64,000 nucleotides of DNA from assembly GCA_947500825.1 (NCBI GenBank), contig CANMTR010000012.1, positions 31,638 through 95,637 on the forward strand, written 5' to 3'. Each line of letters opens with the position of its first letter. Position 1 is the first letter of the stretch. The stretch is from an uncultured Paracoccaceae bacterium. Lineage in GTDB: Bacteria > Pseudomonadota > Alphaproteobacteria > Rhodobacterales > Rhodobacteraceae. The position numbers were made by a program, and so were the translations under genes. The notes under the pieces are model-generated. The model had not been told where the DNA came from, searched no databases, and was given only the letters and a program-made list of their open reading frames with translations. Shown piece by piece: positions 42,521-51,969 of this stretch.

Positions 42521-44161
42521 ATGACCGACACCCCCTGGTGGCAGAGCGCCACCGGCTACCAGATCTGGCCGCGCAGCTTCTGCGACACGACCGGCGACGG
42601 GATCGGCGACATCCCCGGCATCATCTCCAGGCTGCCGCATCTCGCGGATCTCGGCATCGGCTTCGTCTGGCTTTCGCCCGTCTATGCCTCGCCCCAGCGC
42701 GACATGGGCTACGACATCTCCGACTACTGCGACATCGCGCCCGAATACGGCACCCTGGCCGACATGGACCGCCTGATCTCTGAGGCGCGCGAGCGCGGCA
42801 TCCGCATCGTCATGGACCTGGTGGTCAACCACACCTCCGACGCCCACGCCTGGTTCCGCGCCGCGAAGGCCTCGCGCGAGGCGCCCGAGCACGATTTCTA
42901 CGTCTGGCGCGATCCGGGCCCCGACGGCGGCCCGCCCACCGATCTCCAGGCCTGCTTCGGCGGCCCCGCCTGGACCTGGGCGGAGGAGGTCGGGCAATAC
43001 TACCTGGGCTACTTCTCCCCCCACCAGCCCGACCTGAACTGGCAGAACCCGGCCCTGCGCCGGGCCATCCACGACATGATGACCTGGTGGTACGACCGGG
43101 GCATCGCGGGCTTTCGCATGGACGTGATCAGCCTCATCGGCAAGGACGTGGACGCCGGCGTCTTCGAGGAGGGGCCAGACCTCCACCGCTTCCTGTCCGA
43201 GATGCACGAGGCGACGGCCGCGGGCCGCGACGTGCTGACCATCGGCGAGAGCTGGTCCGTGAGCCGCGAGACGGCGCCGCTCTACTGCGGGCGCGGGCGG
43301 CGCGAGCTCGACATGGTGTTCCAGTTCAACCACATCACCCGCCAGTGGCACCCCGAGCACGGCAAGTGGCGCCCGCGCCCCTTCGACCTCGTGGCCTTCA
43401 AGGAGGAGCTCTTCGGCTGGCAGGAGGCGCTGGCCGACGACGGCTGGAACTCCCTGTTCCTGACCAACCACGACCTGCCCCGGCAGGTGTCGAAATACGG
43501 CGACGACGGGCAATGGCGGGTGCGCTCGGCCAAGTGCCTGGCCACCGTGATCCACCTGATGAAGGGCACCCCCTTCGTCTATCAGGGCGAGGAGATCGGG
43601 ATGACCAATATCCGCTTCGAGCGGATGGACCAGTTCCGCGACCTGGAGACCTTCGGCCACCACCGCGCGCAGACCGCCGCCGGCGTCGCGGAGGCGGAGT
43701 TCGTCGCCGGCGCCAACGTCAACGGGCGCGACAATTCCCGCACGCCCGTCCAGTGGGGCCCGGGGCCGAACGCCGGGTTCACCACCGGCACGCCCTGGAT
43801 CGAGGTCAACGCGAATCACGACCTCGTCAACGTCGAGACCGACCGCGCCCGCCCTGACGGGATCGTCGCCCATTACCGCCGCCTGATCGCCCTGCGGCGG
43901 GACCGCGAGATCGTCCGCCACGGCCGGTTCGAGGGCGCGCTGCGCGACCATCCGTCCGTCGTGGCGTATGCCCGGCACCTGCAGGGTGAAAGGCTGGCGG
44001 TCGCGGGCAACCTGTCCGGCGAATGGGTGACGCTCGACATACCCGCGTCCGTCGCGGTTTCGGGGGCGTGCCTTTCGCACAACGCCGGCCCCCGCACCGA
44101 GCTCTCGGGGCGCGTCACCCTCGCCCCGTGGGAGGCCGTCGCGGTGCTGGGTCGCGCCTGA
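42521..44161 (+). CDS. GH13 alpha-glucosidase (oligo-1,6-glucosidase / trehalose-6-P hydrolase type)
   Basis: A 546-residue cytosolic glycoside hydrolase. Conserved regions: YQIWPRSFCDTTGDGIGDIPGI, DLVVNHTSD, GFRMDVISLIGK with nucleophile Asp201, IGESWSV with acid/base Glu243, and FLTNHDLPRQVSKYG with the third acidic residue. The RSFxDxxGDGIGDxxGI start and the FVYQGEEIGMTN segment are typical of the alpha-glucosidase subfamilies acting on short oligosaccharides. GGAG lies 6 bases before the ATG. No sugar transporter is adjacent, so the substrate cannot be named. Confidence 0.92.
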   Translation: MTDTPWWQSATGYQIWPRSFCDTTGDGIGDIPGIISRLPHLADLGIGFVWLSPVYASPQRDMGYDISDYCDIAPEYGTLADMDRLISEARERGIRIVMDLVVNHTSDAHAWFRAAKASREAPEHDFYVWRDPGPDGGPPTDLQACFGGPAWTWAEEVGQYYLGYFSPHQPDLNWQNPALRRAIHDMMTWWYDRGIAGFRMDVISLIGKDVDAGVFEEGPDLHRFLSEMHEATAAGRDVLTIGESWSVSRETAPLYCGRGRRELDMVFQFNHITRQWHPEHGKWRPRPFDLVAFKEELFGWQEALADDGWNSLFLTNHDLPRQVSKYGDDGQWRVRSAKCLATVIHLMKGTPFVYQGEEIGMTNIRFERMDQFRDLETFGHHRAQTAAGVAEAEFVAGANVNGRDNSRTPVQWGPGPNAGFTTGTPWIEVNANHDLVNVETDRARPDGIVAHYRRLIALRRDREIVRHGRFEGALRDHPSVVAYARHLQGERLAVAGNLSGEWVTLDIPASVAVSGACLSHNAGPRTELSGRVTLAPWEAVAVLGRA

Positions 44162-44222
44162 CGCGCCCTCCGGGCGGCTCTGCCACCTTGTGCCCGGCGG
44201 GGCTTTCGCGCCATGAAGGGCC

Positions 44223-45998
44223 ATGCCCCGCGACGAGTCCCCCCGCGCCTTCCTCGGCGTCGAGCGTTCCCTGACGGGGCGCGCCTGGATCGGCCCCAGC
44301 CCCGAGCTGGAGCGCCTCTGCGAGGCCATGGTGCAGGAGACGGGCCTGCCCGACGCGGTCGCCCACATCCTGTGCCGCGCGGGCGTTTCTCCCGAGGAAT
44401 CCGAGGCTTACCTCAATCCCGCGATCCGCGACCTGCTGCCCGACCCCCTGACGCTCAAGGACATGGGGGCCGCCGCCGAGCGGCTGATCCACGCCCTCGA
44501 CGGGGGCGAGCGGATCGCGATCTTCGGCGATTACGACGTCGACGGCGGCGCCTCCTCGGCGCTCCTCGTCACCTGGCTGCGCGCCATGGGCCGCCCCGCC
44601 ACCCTCTACATCCCCGACCGGATGACGGAAGGGTACGGGCCGAACGTCCCGGCGATGGAGAGCCTCGCTGCCGACCACGACCTCATCGTCTGCGTCGATT
44701 GCGGAACGCTCGCCTTCGAACCCGTCGCCGCCGCCCGCACCGCCGACGTGATCATCCTGGACCACCACCTCGGCGCCGAGACACTCCCCGATGCCGTCGC
44801 GGTCGTGAACCCCAACCGCCAGGATGAGCCCGGCGATCTGGGCCATCTCTGCGCGGCGGCGGTGGTGTTCCTGATGCTGGTTGAGGTCAATCGCCGCCTG
44901 CGCGGGCGCGGCGAAAAGGGCCCCGATCTCATGGGCTTGCTGGATCTCGTCGCGCTGGCGACGGTGGCCGACGTGGCGCCGCTGACGGGCGTCAACCGCG
45001 CCCTCGTGCGCCGTGGCCTCGACGTGATGCGTGCCCGCGGCCGGCCCGGCCTCGCCGCGCTGGCCGACGTCTCGCGCCTCTCCACGCCGCCCTCGGCCTA
45101 CCACCTGGGATACGTGCTCGGTCCCCGGATCAACGCGGGCGGCCGCATCGGTCGGGCCGACATGGGCGCCCGCCTCTTGGCCACCGACTCCCCCCGCGAG
45201 GCCGCTGATCTGGCCGAGAAGCTCGACGCCGTGAACACCGAGCGCCGCGAGGTCGAGGCCGCGGTGCGCGAAGAGGCGCTGGCCCAGGCCGAGGCGCGCG
45301 GCCTCGACGGCCCCCTCGTCTGGGCCGCCGGAGAGGGCTGGCATGCGGGCGTCGTCGGCATCGTCGCCGCCCGCCTGAAGGAGGCGACGGGCCGCCCCGC
45401 CATCGTCATCGGCATCGAGAACGGCGTCGGCAAGGGCTCCGGCCGCTCGATCTCGGGCGTGGACCTCGGCGCCGCCGTCCAGCGCATCGCGCGCGAGGGC
45501 CTTCTGGAGAAGGGCGGCGGGCATCGCATGGCCGCGGGCCTCACGGTCGCGGCGGACCGGATCGAGCCCGCCATGGCGCGCCTGTCCGATCTTCTGGCGC
45601 GGCAGGGCGCGGGGGCGGGCGAGGCGCGCGACCTCTCCCTGTCGGGCCTCCTGATGCCCTCGGCCGCGACGCCCGACCTGATCGAGCGGCTGGAACTCGC
45701 CGGCCCCTACGGGATGGGCGCGCCCGCGCCGCGCTTCGCCTTCGCCTCGTGCCGCATCATCCATGCCAAGCGGGTGGGGGCGTCGCATTTGAAGGTGGCG
45801 GTCACCGACGGCACGGGCCCGCGACTCGACGCCATCGCGTTCGGCGCCTTCGACGGACCGCTGGGCGAGGCGCTGGAGGGGCACAACGGCGCGCGTTTCC
45901 ACCTCGCGGGCCGGCTGGAGCTGAACCATTGGCAGGGCCGCGCGCGCGTGCAGCTTCGGCTGGAGGATGCCGCGCCGGACCCCGACGCGGCCCCCTGA
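44223..45998 (+). CDS. recJ: Single-stranded-DNA 5'-3' exonuclease RecJ
   Basis: Acts in recombination and mismatch repair; 591 residues. DHH-family motifs: IFGDYDVDGGASSALL (motif I), VDCGT (II), LDHHLGAE (III) and the later VVNPNRQ; the DHHA1 region contains GGGHRMAAGL. ARINAGGRIG appears as GPRINAGGRIGRADMG. The start at 44223 follows a GC-rich spacer of 61 bases after the GH13 gene. It ends only 3 bases from the converging antiporter gene. Confidence 0.95.
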   Translation: MPRDESPRAFLGVERSLTGRAWIGPSPELERLCEAMVQETGLPDAVAHILCRAGVSPEESEAYLNPAIRDLLPDPLTLKDMGAAAERLIHALDGGERIAIFGDYDVDGGASSALLVTWLRAMGRPATLYIPDRMTEGYGPNVPAMESLAADHDLIVCVDCGTLAFEPVAAARTADVIILDHHLGAETLPDAVAVVNPNRQDEPGDLGHLCAAAVVFLMLVEVNRRLRGRGEKGPDLMGLLDLVALATVADVAPLTGVNRALVRRGLDVMRARGRPGLAALADVSRLSTPPSAYHLGYVLGPRINAGGRIGRADMGARLLATDSPREAADLAEKLDAVNTERREVEAAVREEALAQAEARGLDGPLVWAAGEGWHAGVVGIVAARLKEATGRPAIVIGIENGVGKGSGRSISGVDLGAAVQRIAREGLLEKGGGHRMAAGLTVAADRIEPAMARLSDLLARQGAGAGEARDLSLSGLLMPSAATPDLIERLELAGPYGMGAPAPRFAFASCRIIHAKRVGASHLKVAVTDGTGPRLDAIAFGAFDGPLGEALEGHNGARFHLAGRLELNHWQGRARVQLRLEDAAPDPDAAP

Positions 45999-46001
45999 AG
46001 G

Positions 46002-47960
46002 TCAGGCCACGCGGGCATCCTCGCGAGGCCCGTCCTCGTCGGGGTCGTCATCTTCCTCGTCATCGGCGTCGCGCTGTCCGCGCAGCTCGTCGTACTTCGC
46101 CGACAGGGCGCTTTCGAGGTCCGCGTTCAGCGCCCGCGCGCGTTCCATGTAGGGCTCGTTCTTTGAGATCGGGACGCCGGGCTTCCACAACTCCGCCAGC
46201 TCTCGCAGGGCCGACCGGTCCACCTTGAAGAAGGCCCGTTCCAGCTCCGAGGCCTCGAACTCCGTCAGGCCGATATTCTCCAGCACGTAGCGGCCCGCGC
46301 GCAGGGAGGAGTCGAACACCTCGCGCACGATGTCGTCCGCGCCCGCGCGGTAGAGCGCATAGACGTGGTTGCGGTCGTAGGCCCGCGCGATGATGTGGAT
46401 GTCGGGCCGTGCCTTGCGGGCGTAGCGCACCAGGCTCAGCACGTTCTTGGGCTCGTCCATGGTGCAGACCAGAACCTTCGCGGTGTCGAGCCCGGCGGCG
46501 TGCAGCAGCTCGGGCCGCGTGGGGTCGCCGAAGAAGCCCTTGAAGCCGAACTTGCGCATGAGCTGGATCGTGTCGAGGTCGTGGTCGAGAACGGTCGTCT
46601 CGAAGCCCGCGAGCTGTAGCATCCGGTTCACGACCTGGCCGAACCGGCCTATCCCGGCGATGATGATGGGCGACTGCTTGTCGATTTCGTCGGCCTGGGG
46701 CTGGGGCGTTTCGCGCCCCTCGCTCAGCTTCTTGTTGATCTGCTCCCAGGCGATGAAGAAGAGCGGCGTCAGCAGCATCGACATCGCCACCACCAGCAGG
46801 ACCGTCTCGCTCAGTTCCTGCGTGATCACGCCGGTCTGGAGCGAGAACGAGGTGAGCACGAAGCCGAACTCCCCCGCCTGGGCCAGACCCAGGGTGAACA
46901 GCCAGCGGTTACGCCGCCCCAGGTTGAAGATCTGCGCGAGCCCGTAGAGGACAGCGCCCTTCACCACCATCAGGAGGACGGTGAGGGCCATGATCTGGAG
47001 CGGCGACTCGAAGAGGCGCGGAAACGAGATCCCCGCCCCCACGGTGATGAAGAAGAGACCCAGGAGCAGGCCCTTGAACGGCTCGATGTCCGACTCCAGC
47101 TCGTGGCGGAACTCGGAGTTCGCGAGGACCACGCCCGCGAGGAAGGCGCCGAGCGCGGGCGAGAGGCCCACCAGCGTCATCACGAAGGCGATGGAGATCA
47201 CGATGAGCAGCGACAGCGCCGTGTAGAGCTCGCGCAGCCGCGCGCGGTGGATGTAGCGGAACACGGGCCGCGTGCCGAACACGCCGGCCACGATGATCGC
47301 GCCGATGGCGGCCAGCGTCACGAGGGTGATGCCCCATCCGGGCAGCCCCTCGACGAGGTTCGTCACCCTTTCGGCGTGGTTGCCGGCGGTCGTCTCGCCC
47401 CCGACGAGGCCCGCCTCGTCGCCGCCGTGGCCGGCATTCCCGGTCATCCCCGCGCCCAGGAGCGGCAGGAAGGCCAGCATCGGGATCACCGCGATGTCCT
47501 GGGTCAGAAGGACGGAGAAGGAGGACCGCCCGCCCGCGGTCTGCATCAGCCGCTTCTCGTTCAGGGTCTGGAGGACGATCGCCGTGGAGGAGAGCGAGAA
47601 GATCATGCCCAGCGCCAGCGCCACGCTCAAGGACTGGCCCAGCAGGTAGGCCGCCCCCGTCACCAGCCCCATCGTGACCACGACCTGCGCGCCGCCCAGG
47701 CCCAGGAGCCTGTGGCGCATGTTCCACAGCGCCTTGGGCTCCAGCTCGAGGCCGATCAGGAACAGCATCATCACCACGCCGAACTCGGCAAAGTGCTGGA
47801 GATCCCGGGTCTCGGCGCCCACGAGGCCGAAGACGGGGCCGATCAGGATGCCGGCCGCGAGGTAGCCCAGCACCGACCCCAGGCCCAGCCTCGCCGCGAT
47901 CGGGACGGCGATGACGGCCGCCGCGAGGTAGATCGTGGCCTGGAACAGGAAGCTTTCCAT
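46002..47960 (-). CDS. Kef-type monovalent cation:proton antiporter (CPA2)
   Basis: A 652-residue inner-membrane K+/H+ antiporter. About 12 hydrophobic segments to residue 410, including the CPA2 motif FSLSSTAIVLQTLNE and LTQDIAVIPMLAF. A cytoplasmic RCK/TrkA-N domain follows, with Rossmann motif IIIAGIGRFGQVVNRMLQLAG and the VLDHDLDTIQLMRKFGFKGFFGDP segment. It ends in an acidic tail (DADDEEDDDPDEDGPRED). Members of this group (KefB/KefC) are gated by glutathione or its adducts and protect against electrophiles; glyoxalase I lies a few genes away. GGAGAGAG precedes the ATG closely. Confidence 0.92.
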   Translation of the reverse strand: MESFLFQATIYLAAAVIAVPIAARLGLGSVLGYLAAGILIGPVFGLVGAETRDLQHFAEFGVVMMLFLIGLELEPKALWNMRHRLLGLGGAQVVVTMGLVTGAAYLLGQSLSVALALGMIFSLSSTAIVLQTLNEKRLMQTAGGRSSFSVLLTQDIAVIPMLAFLPLLGAGMTGNAGHGGDEAGLVGGETTAGNHAERVTNLVEGLPGWGITLVTLAAIGAIIVAGVFGTRPVFRYIHRARLRELYTALSLLIVISIAFVMTLVGLSPALGAFLAGVVLANSEFRHELESDIEPFKGLLLGLFFITVGAGISFPRLFESPLQIMALTVLLMVVKGAVLYGLAQIFNLGRRNRWLFTLGLAQAGEFGFVLTSFSLQTGVITQELSETVLLVVAMSMLLTPLFFIAWEQINKKLSEGRETPQPQADEIDKQSPIIIAGIGRFGQVVNRMLQLAGFETTVLDHDLDTIQLMRKFGFKGFFGDPTRPELLHAAGLDTAKVLVCTMDEPKNVLSLVRYARKARPDIHIIARAYDRNHVYALYRAGADDIVREVFDSSLRAGRYVLENIGLTEFEASELERAFFKVDRSALRELAELWKPGVPISKNEPYMERARALNADLESALSAKYDELRGQRDADDEEDDDPDEDGPREDARVA

Positions 47961-48038
47961 TCTCTCTCCATCGGCGATGACGTTCTGCGCGCCGGCGCGG
48001 GCCCGCGTGGCGCAAGATGGCCGCGAACCGAGCGGTGT

Positions 48039-49742
48039 CTAGCCGCGCGGCATCGACAGGCTCACGGCGCGTCCACCCTTGGTGTAGCGTAGCTGGTCGA
48101 GGTCTATGTCGCTGACGCGGCCGCCGTCGACCCTGTCGCCCACCTGGACCTTCACGAAACGGCCATTGGGCAGGCGGACAAGCGCGCGACGGTTCGACTG
48201 GGTTCCGTAGACGCCGATCAGGCTCGGCCGGTCAAGCCTTAGCGCGTTGCCGTCGGTCGCGTCCTCGGGCGCGGGGGCCGCCGCGACGCGGGGCGTGGTG
48301 GGCGCGGGCGCGTCGGCTTGGGGCGTGGTCGCGCGGGGCGTGGCGGCAGGGCTGTCCAGGGCGCGCAGGTCGCCGGGCCGCGAGTCGGGCCGCAGCGACC
48401 GTGCCAGCGCCGAGGCGGCGTCGGAGGCGGAGGCCTCCGGCGTGGCGGCCACGGCGTCGCCGTCCGAGATGGCGGCGCGCAGGGCGGCCTCCACCGGGCC
48501 GTCCGGCACTGCGGGTGGTTCGGAAGAGGGTGGTCGGGCCTGGGGTGCGCCGGGAGAGGCCGCGGCCCCGCCAGCTTCGGTGGCCCCGGTCGCCGGAGCC
48601 GCGGCCGCAGGCGACGGGACACCGCCGGCCTCCGGCGCGGAGGTGTCCGCGATTGCCGCGGAGGCCTCGTCGACGAGCGCACGGATGGCGGGGTCGTCGT
48701 CTTGGGCGGGTGTCGTATCCGGGCGCGGGCGCGGGGCGGAAATGCCGGTGGGTGCCGCGGCGATGCCGACGGGGCGGGACGGGGGGCGGGCTCTCGGCGG
48801 GCCGCGCGTGACCTGCACCCGCGGTCCGGCACCCTCGGACGCCGCGTCCTCGGCCGGGGCCGGAGCGTCGAGGAGCGCGATCGGCAGCAGGACGGGCTCG
48901 GAGGGCGGTGAGGGGGCGGCGGCGCTCTCCGGCACCGTCGCCTCGGGGAGCTCCGGCACAGGAGCGGTCTGCGGCGCACCGGCGGCGGCGATCTCGACCT
49001 CGGGCCTCTCGGCGGGCGGGGAGGCGGGGTAAACCGTCCAGAGCGCGAAGGCCGCCACGATCAGCACGAGGGCGCCCGCCAGGAGCGGCAGGCGGGAGCG
49101 GGCGGCGGCGGCCGTCGCGTCGGCGGCCTGCGCCCATTCCGTCTCTTCCCGGGCGGGACGGATCGGGGCGGCCCCGGGGCGGGAGGCGCGCAGGGCGGCC
49201 GGTCCCGTCCCCGTGCGCGGCATCCGGCGCGGCGGGGGCGTGAGGCGGGGGCTGCCGTCGGGGCCGGCCAGGGCAAAGTCGGGCGCCCGCGGGAAGGAGC
49301 CGGGTGGCAGGGCCGCGGTCACGCCCGCGACGCGGAACCCGTGCGTCGCCGCGAACGCCTCCGCCCCGCGCAGCACCTCGCGGGAAATCGCGGCGATCCA
49401 GGCGCGGCCCTCCCCGTCGAGAACCCAATCATGGGCCAGGTCGGCGGCGGGGCGGGGGCCCATCCCGTCGAGCGCCCGGCGCACCCGCGCCGCGTGTATC
49501 GCCTCGGTCTGCGACCGGTCGGGGTCCAGGGTCCCCAGGAGGACATCGTCGGCCGATAGCCGTAGCACCGCGTCCGCCGGCCCGTCCGACCCCGCCAGGA
49601 CCTCGGCGCGCAGATCGGCGACCCGGTCCGCGGCCTGCGGCGCGTTCGGATCGACGCTTCCCAGAACCTCGCCCCCGTCGCTCGGCGCACGCGAGAAACG
49701 GACTTCGCCGGGGAAAAAATCGAGTATGCACGGGCTGTTCAT
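48039..49742 (-). CDS. Large one-TM protein with low-complexity linker and PilP-like C-terminus
   Basis: A 567-residue protein of three parts. Residues 1-170 are a soluble domain with alternating strands and helices (CILDFFPGEVRFSRAP, DVLLGTLDPDRSQTEAI) that recalls the cytoplasmic actin-like half of GspL/PilM proteins. Residues 219-237 form one transmembrane helix. Residues 240-490 are Pro/Ala/Thr-rich and disordered. The C-terminal 70 residues (LRLDRPSLIGVYGTQSNRRA, then RLPNGRFVKVQVGDRVDGGR) resemble the periplasmic PilP / T2S-C-type beta domain. Homologues can be misnamed translation initiation factor because of the Ala/Pro linker. No other pilus or secretion gene lies nearby. Function unknown. 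Confidence 0.7.
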   Translation of the reverse strand: MNSPCILDFFPGEVRFSRAPSDGGEVLGSVDPNAPQAADRVADLRAEVLAGSDGPADAVLRLSADDVLLGTLDPDRSQTEAIHAARVRRALDGMGPRPAADLAHDWVLDGEGRAWIAAISREVLRGAEAFAATHGFRVAGVTAALPPGSFPRAPDFALAGPDGSPRLTPPPRRMPRTGTGPAALRASRPGAAPIRPAREETEWAQAADATAAAARSRLPLLAGALVLIVAAFALWTVYPASPPAERPEVEIAAAGAPQTAPVPELPEATVPESAAAPSPPSEPVLLPIALLDAPAPAEDAASEGAGPRVQVTRGPPRARPPSRPVGIAAAPTGISAPRPRPDTTPAQDDDPAIRALVDEASAAIADTSAPEAGGVPSPAAAAPATGATEAGGAAASPGAPQARPPSSEPPAVPDGPVEAALRAAISDGDAVAATPEASASDAASALARSLRPDSRPGDLRALDSPAATPRATTPQADAPAPTTPRVAAAPAPEDATDGNALRLDRPSLIGVYGTQSNRRALVRLPNGRFVKVQVGDRVDGGRVSDIDLDQLRYTKGGRAVSLSMPRG

Positions 49743-49887
49743 GGACAGGGCCTATCACATCCACTTGGGTCCGGTAACGGCAAGCTTCGCTTTCTAATCA
49801 TTCTATCGCAGGTTTCACTTCGAGGGAAGAAAACCGCCCTCTCGCCCGGTACGATCACCGGCCGGGGGATGCGCAAAGGAGACGGAC

Positions 49888-50583
49888 ATGCGTGGACTCA
49901 TCATCGCCGTGGCACTCGCCATGGCCCTGCCGGCAGGAGCACAGGAGCAGGATACGGGCCGGACGGCGCCCGGCGAGCTTGTCGTCACCGGGACGGGGCG
50001 CGTCGCGGTGGAGCCCGACCTGGCGCGTATTCGCCTCGGGGTTGTGGCCGAGGCGGACGAGGCGGGGGCGGCCGCGGCGGCGTTGTCCCAGGCGCTGGAC
50101 CCGGTGCTGGCGGGACTGACCGAGGCGGGCGTGGGCGCGCCCGACATCCGCACCGGCACCCTGCAGATCGGCCCCGTCTACCCCGAGCCGTCGGGCGCGC
50201 CGGGCGAGAGGGCCGAGATCGCCGGCTACCGCGCCGAGAGCCTCGTCACCGTCACTTTGCGCGACATCGGCCGGGTGGGCGAGATCCTGGACGCGGCCAT
50301 CGGCGACGGGGCGAACCGGCTCGAGGGGATCTCCTTCGCGCCGTCCGACCCCGCCGCGGTGGAGGAGGCGGCGCTCGCCGCCGCCGTGGCCGACGCCATG
50401 CGCAAGGCGCAGATCGTCAGCGAGGCCGCGGGCCAGACCCTGGGCTCCCTCGTCACGCTCGCGGAGCGCAGCGGGGGCGGCGGACCCGTCGCGATGCGGA
50501 TGTCGGCCGCCGACATGCCCGTCGCCCCCGGCGAGGTGGAGGTGACGGCGCAGGTGGAGGCGACCTTCGCCCTTCGGGAGTGA
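49888..50583 (+). CDS. SIMPL (DUF541) domain periplasmic protein
   Basis: A 231-residue exported protein with signal peptide MRGLIIAVALAMALPAGAQ. The SIMPL domain covers the rest: VVTGTGRVAVEPDLARIRLGV, DIRTGTLQIGPVY, YRAESLVTVTLRDIGRVGEILDAAI and RKAQIVSEAAGQTLGSLV. The family is periplasmic or outer-membrane; some members are linked to oxidative stress or multimer formation, with no enzyme activity known. GGAG is 6 bases before the ATG. It is divergent from the one-TM protein gene across 145 AT-richer bases that must hold both promoters. Confidence 0.88.
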   Translation: MRGLIIAVALAMALPAGAQEQDTGRTAPGELVVTGTGRVAVEPDLARIRLGVVAEADEAGAAAAALSQALDPVLAGLTEAGVGAPDIRTGTLQIGPVYPEPSGAPGERAEIAGYRAESLVTVTLRDIGRVGEILDAAIGDGANRLEGISFAPSDPAAVEEAALAAAVADAMRKAQIVSEAAGQTLGSLVTLAERSGGGGPVAMRMSAADMPVAPGEVEVTAQVEATFALRE

Positions 50584-50604
50584 TGTTCGGGGAGTGCGCC
50601 GGCC

Positions 50605-51894
50605 TCACCCGGTCGCCAGGGCGAGCGCTTGGTCGAGGTCGGCGATCAGGTCGTCGGCGTCCTCGATCCCGATCGACAGGCGCACGACCTCCGGGTCGGC
50701 GCCGGCCGCGCGCTGCTGGTTCTCCTCGAGCTGGCGGTGGGTGGTGGAGGCGGAGTGGATGATGAGGCTGCGCGTGTCGCCGAGATTGGCCACGTGGCTG
50801 AAGAGCTCGACCGCCTCGATCAGCCGCACGCAGGCCTGGTAGCCCCCCTTCACCGCGAAGGTGAAGAGACTGCTGGCCCCCTTGGGGCAGATCCGCGCCA
50901 TCCGGCCGTGATAGGGCGAGCTTTCCAGGCCCGCATAGGTCACCCGGTCCACGCGGGGGTCGCCTTCCAGCCACTTTGCGACCTTCACCGCGTTGGCCAC
51001 GTGCCGCTCCATCCTGAGCGACAGGGTCTCGATTCCCATGAGCGTGTAATGCGCGGCCTGGGGGTTCAGGGTCATGCCGAGGTCCCGCAGGCCGATGGCG
51101 ATGCCGTGGAAGGTGAAGGCGAGCGGCCCGAACGTCTCGTGGAAGGTCAGCCCGTGATAGGCGGGTTCGGGGGCCGAGAGGGAGGGGAACTTGTCCGAGG
51201 CGGACCAGTCGAAGTTGCCCGAATCCACTACGCAACCGCCCGTGACCGTGCCGTTGCCGGTCAGGAACTTGGTCAGCGAATGGACGACGAGCGTCGCCCC
51301 GTGCTCGATGGGCCGGCACAGATATGGCGTGGCCGACGTGTTGTCGACGATCATGGGCAGGCCCACGTCGCGGGCGATGTCGCCGATGGCGTCGAGATCG
51401 GTGATGTAGCCGCCGGGGTTGGCGACGGATTCGCAGAAGATCGCCCGGGTGTCGTCGTCCACCGCCGCGCGCACCGCGTCGAGGTCGTCGAAATCGACGA
51501 ACTTCGCGGACCAGCCGAAGCGCTTGATGGTCTGGGTCATCTGGGTGACCGTGCCCCCGTAGAGGCGGGTGGAGACGACGACGTTCCGGCCCGGCGCCAT
51601 GAGCGGAAACAGGGCCAGGATCTGCGCCGAGTGGCCCGAAGCGGTGCAGACAGCACCCACGCCGCCCTCGAGCGTCGCCATCCGCTCCTGCAGCACGGCG
51701 ACGGTGGGGTTCGTCAGGCGCGAGTAGATGAAGCCGACCTCCTGCAGGTTGAACAGGGCGGCGGCGTGCTCGGCGTCGCGAAAGACGTAGGCGGTGGATT
51801 GATAGATCGGCGTCTGCCGCGCGCCGGTCGCCGGATCGGGCCGGGCTCCGGCATGGATCTGCAGCGTGTCGAACCCGTAGGACCTGTCGGCCAT
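50605..51894 (-). CDS. metY: O-acetylhomoserine sulfhydrylase MetY family
   Basis: A 429-residue PLP enzyme of the Cys/Met metabolism family, making homocysteine from O-acetylhomoserine and sulfide. The PLP lysine is Lys209 (VVHSLTKFLTGNG); SRLTNPTVAVLQERMATLEGG, SGHSAQILAL and the C-terminal HSASTTHRQL are characteristic, and the length (about 430, longer than MetB/MetZ) supports MetY. GGAGG precedes the ATG. Only 75 bases separate it from the glyoxalase gene, and no SAM-II riboswitch is visible there. Confidence 0.92.
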   Translation of the reverse strand: MADRSYGFDTLQIHAGARPDPATGARQTPIYQSTAYVFRDAEHAAALFNLQEVGFIYSRLTNPTVAVLQERMATLEGGVGAVCTASGHSAQILALFPLMAPGRNVVVSTRLYGGTVTQMTQTIKRFGWSAKFVDFDDLDAVRAAVDDDTRAIFCESVANPGGYITDLDAIGDIARDVGLPMIVDNTSATPYLCRPIEHGATLVVHSLTKFLTGNGTVTGGCVVDSGNFDWSASDKFPSLSAPEPAYHGLTFHETFGPLAFTFHGIAIGLRDLGMTLNPQAAHYTLMGIETLSLRMERHVANAVKVAKWLEGDPRVDRVTYAGLESSPYHGRMARICPKGASSLFTFAVKGGYQACVRLIEAVELFSHVANLGDTRSLIIHSASTTHRQLEENQQRAAGADPEVVRLSIGIEDADDLIADLDQALALATG

Positions 51895-51969
51895 GGCACC
51901 ATCTCCTCCCTCGTGTCGGGACGGACGGTAGGGAAGGGGCGGGGCCGGCGCAACGGCCCCGCGCCGGCG

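Noticed and set aside
49743..49887. A sigma-70 promoter (TTGGGT ... TCTAAT) for the SIMPL gene
   Set aside because: The spacer would be 22 bases, too long for a credible promoter.
51895..51965. SAM-II riboswitch ahead of metY
   Set aside because: Alphaproteobacterial met genes often carry one, but only about 75 bases separate the genes and the conserved SAM-II sequence blocks are not there.
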